Source: Limnohabitans sp. INBF002
GTDB taxonomy: Bacteria > Pseudomonadota > Gammaproteobacteria > Burkholderiales > Burkholderiaceae_C
DNA: 64,000 nt
Direction of reading: 5' to 3'
Assembly: GCF_027924905.1 (NCBI RefSeq)
Contig: NZ_AP027055.1
Coordinates: 1,426,001 to 1,490,000 of the forward strand
The translations under genes and the position numbers were made by a program. The notes below the pieces were generated by a model, which was not told where the DNA came from, made no database searches, and saw only the letters and a program-made list of their open reading frames with translations. Below are positions 62,754 to 64,000 of the stretch, piece after piece (position 1 is the stretch's first letter; each line of letters begins with the position of its first letter).

Positions 62754-63857
62754 ATGTTATTCCATTCCTCCATTCGCAAAGAGCTGGCACGCAGTTTTGG
62801 CGCCACGCTCATCGTCTTGGTCACCATCGTGATGACCATGATGCTCATCCGCACGCTCGGTCAGGCCTCGAGCGGCAGCGTCAACCCAACTGAAATCAGT
62901 TTGGTCATGGGCTACACCATGTTGGGACACTTGCCCACGGTGCTCACCATGAGCCTGTTCATCGCGTCGGTGGGCACCCTGTCTCGCATGTATTTGGAAA
63001 GTGAAATGGTGATTTGGTTGGTCAGCGGCCGCGGCTTGCGCGCCATCCTGAAGCCCATGATTCGCTTTGCGTGGCCCACGTTGCTGACGGTCAGTGTTTT
63101 GGTGTTGCTGGTGTGGCCTTGGTCCAACCAGCAAATCAGTGAACTCAAAGAGCGCTTTGAACAACGCGGCGATTTAGAACGCGTCTCGCCCGGACAGTTC
63201 CAAGAGTCTGCCAATGGTTTGCGGGTGTTCTTCGTTGACAAGGAAAGCGTGGAGAACAAAGAAGGCAAAAACGTCTTCATCTCTTCGAGCGAGCGTGGCA
63301 AGCAAGCCATGACGTCTGCCAAAAAGGGCCACGTTGAAACCATCGATGAAGACCGTTTCTTGGTGTTAGACATTGGCCAGCGCGTGGAGCAAACCAACGG
63401 CGAGACCGAGCTGAAAGTCAGCGAATTTAAGGTCTACGGCACACGAATCAGCCAAGATGTGAAGGCCGCAGCCGAGCAACCCACCAAAACCATCCATTCG
63501 CTGCAGCTCCTGCGCAATCGAACACCCAGCAATTTGGGTGAGTTGGCTTGGCGTTTGGGTCTGGCCATTGCGGCATTTAACTTGTTGGTCATCGCCTTGG
63601 CCATCACCAGTGCCAACCACCGAGTGGGGCGCGGCGGCAACTTGGCCTTGGCTTTGTTCATCTTTGTGGTGTATTACAACTTCATCAACCTCAGCCAAAG
63701 CTGGATCAGCTCGGGCAAAGTTCAGTTCTTGCCGAACCTGATTGCCTTGCACGGCGGCGTGTTCCTGTTTGCCATGACTTGGTTAGCCGTCCGCCACAAC
63801 AACTGGAGCTGGCGCAACCTGTTGGTCAAACGCCGCGCCAAGGAAACTGCCGCATGA
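62754..63857 (+). CDS. lptF: LPS export ABC transporter permease LptF
   Basis: Inner-membrane permease of the LptB2FG complex that extracts lipopolysaccharide. The 367-residue protein has N-terminal helices beginning FHSSIRKELARSFGATLIVLVTIV, helices near residues 55-80 and 100-120, a periplasmic jellyroll domain (about 130-265) and three C-terminal helices (LGLAIAAFNLLVIALAITSA onward). The stop overlaps the lptG start (ATGA). Confidence 0.95.
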   Translation: MLFHSSIRKELARSFGATLIVLVTIVMTMMLIRTLGQASSGSVNPTEISLVMGYTMLGHLPTVLTMSLFIASVGTLSRMYLESEMVIWLVSGRGLRAILKPMIRFAWPTLLTVSVLVLLVWPWSNQQISELKERFEQRGDLERVSPGQFQESANGLRVFFVDKESVENKEGKNVFISSSERGKQAMTSAKKGHVETIDEDRFLVLDIGQRVEQTNGETELKVSEFKVYGTRISQDVKAAAEQPTKTIHSLQLLRNRTPSNLGELAWRLGLAIAAFNLLVIALAITSANHRVGRGGNLALALFIFVVYYNFINLSQSWISSGKVQFLPNLIALHGGVFLFAMTWLAVRHNNWSWRNLLVKRRAKETAA

Positions 63858-64000
63858 AAACCTTGCGACGACTGATTTACGGCGAAGTGCTGATTGCCGT
63901 GGCGTTTGTGACGCTGAGCTTTTTGGCGCTGTTCTTCTTTTTCGACTTTGTGGACGAACTGCAAAACGTTGGCAAAAACGGCGGCAACTACCAAGTGAGC
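63854..64000 (+). CDS. lptG: LPS export ABC transporter permease LptG, 5' part
   Basis: The first 49 codons of the second permease, cut by the window end. The product begins KTLRRLIYGEVLIAVAFVTL and continues into the first transmembrane helix with FFFFDFVDELQNVG, the typical LptG start. Its ATG overlaps the lptF stop, as usual for this pair. Confidence 0.93.
   Translation, partial: MKTLRRLIYGEVLIAVAFVTLSFLALFFFFDFVDELQNVGKNGGNYQVS

Overview
The window looks like a chromosome segment of a betaproteobacterium in the order Burkholderiales, most likely a Comamonadaceae member of the Limnohabitans/Rhodoferax/Curvibacter type. This rests on protein style, core-gene neighbourhoods (mltD-gloB-yafS-rnhA, recR-ybaB-dnaX, trxA-rho, pepA-holC-lptFG) and moderately high G+C coding DNA. 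No tRNA, rRNA, CRISPR array, transposase or phage structural gene was seen. All identities come from reading the sequence; no database search was run.

Layout. 0.1-3.5 kb: a small DUF3149 membrane protein and a molybdenum-cofactor cluster (moaA, mobA, moeA). 3.5-8.1 kb: a multidrug-type RND pump with its adaptor. 8.2-14.5 kb: core genes rnhA, a yafS-like methyltransferase, gloB, mltD, recR, ybaB and dnaX; dnaX carries an A9 run with an early stop in the shifted frame. 14.6-29.7 kb: an accessory block, holding a winged-helix regulator, a Crp/Fnr-like regulator, two LuxR-type regulators with non-canonical receivers, a yqjDE-like envelope operon, a curli-like secretion operon (two small exported proteins, a CsgG-like lipoprotein with peptidoglycan-binding and DUF4384-like modules, a Sel1-repeat protein), a universal stress protein, a flavin reductase-patatin fusion, a PHA synthase and a phasin. 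29.7 kb: the 4.5S SRP RNA gene. 29.9-34.1 kb: two unknown small genes, a formate/nitrite-type channel, a DsbA-like oxidoreductase, trxA and rho. 34.1-51.4 kb: two versions of the alpha-E / circularly permuted ATP-grasp / transglutaminase system, separated by comEC, an adhesin-E-like gene and a deletion-scarred two-partner secretion locus. 51.4-58 kb: a RidA protein and a heavy-metal-type RND efflux operon. 58-64 kb: mreB, a branched-chain amino-acid binding protein, holC, pepA, lptF and the start of lptG.

The most interesting candidate system is the operon at about 20.2-24.0 kb. A short repeat protein with a signal peptide, preceded by an (Asn-Gly)n linker, is separated by a terminator-like hairpin from a second exported protein sharing a DGLR..VQ motif. 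A CsgG-like outer-membrane lipoprotein fused to a peptidoglycan-binding domain and a Sel1-repeat protein follow. Classical csgA/B/E/F are not recognisable. The LuxR regulators 2-3 kb upstream have receiver domains lacking the phospho-acceptor Asp, a property also known for CsgD. This suggests, without proving it, a divergent curli-like surface-fibre or secretion system. Other points of note are the reductase-patatin fusion, the dnaX slippage site, the collapsed two-partner secretion locus and the duplicated ATP-grasp/alpha-E module.
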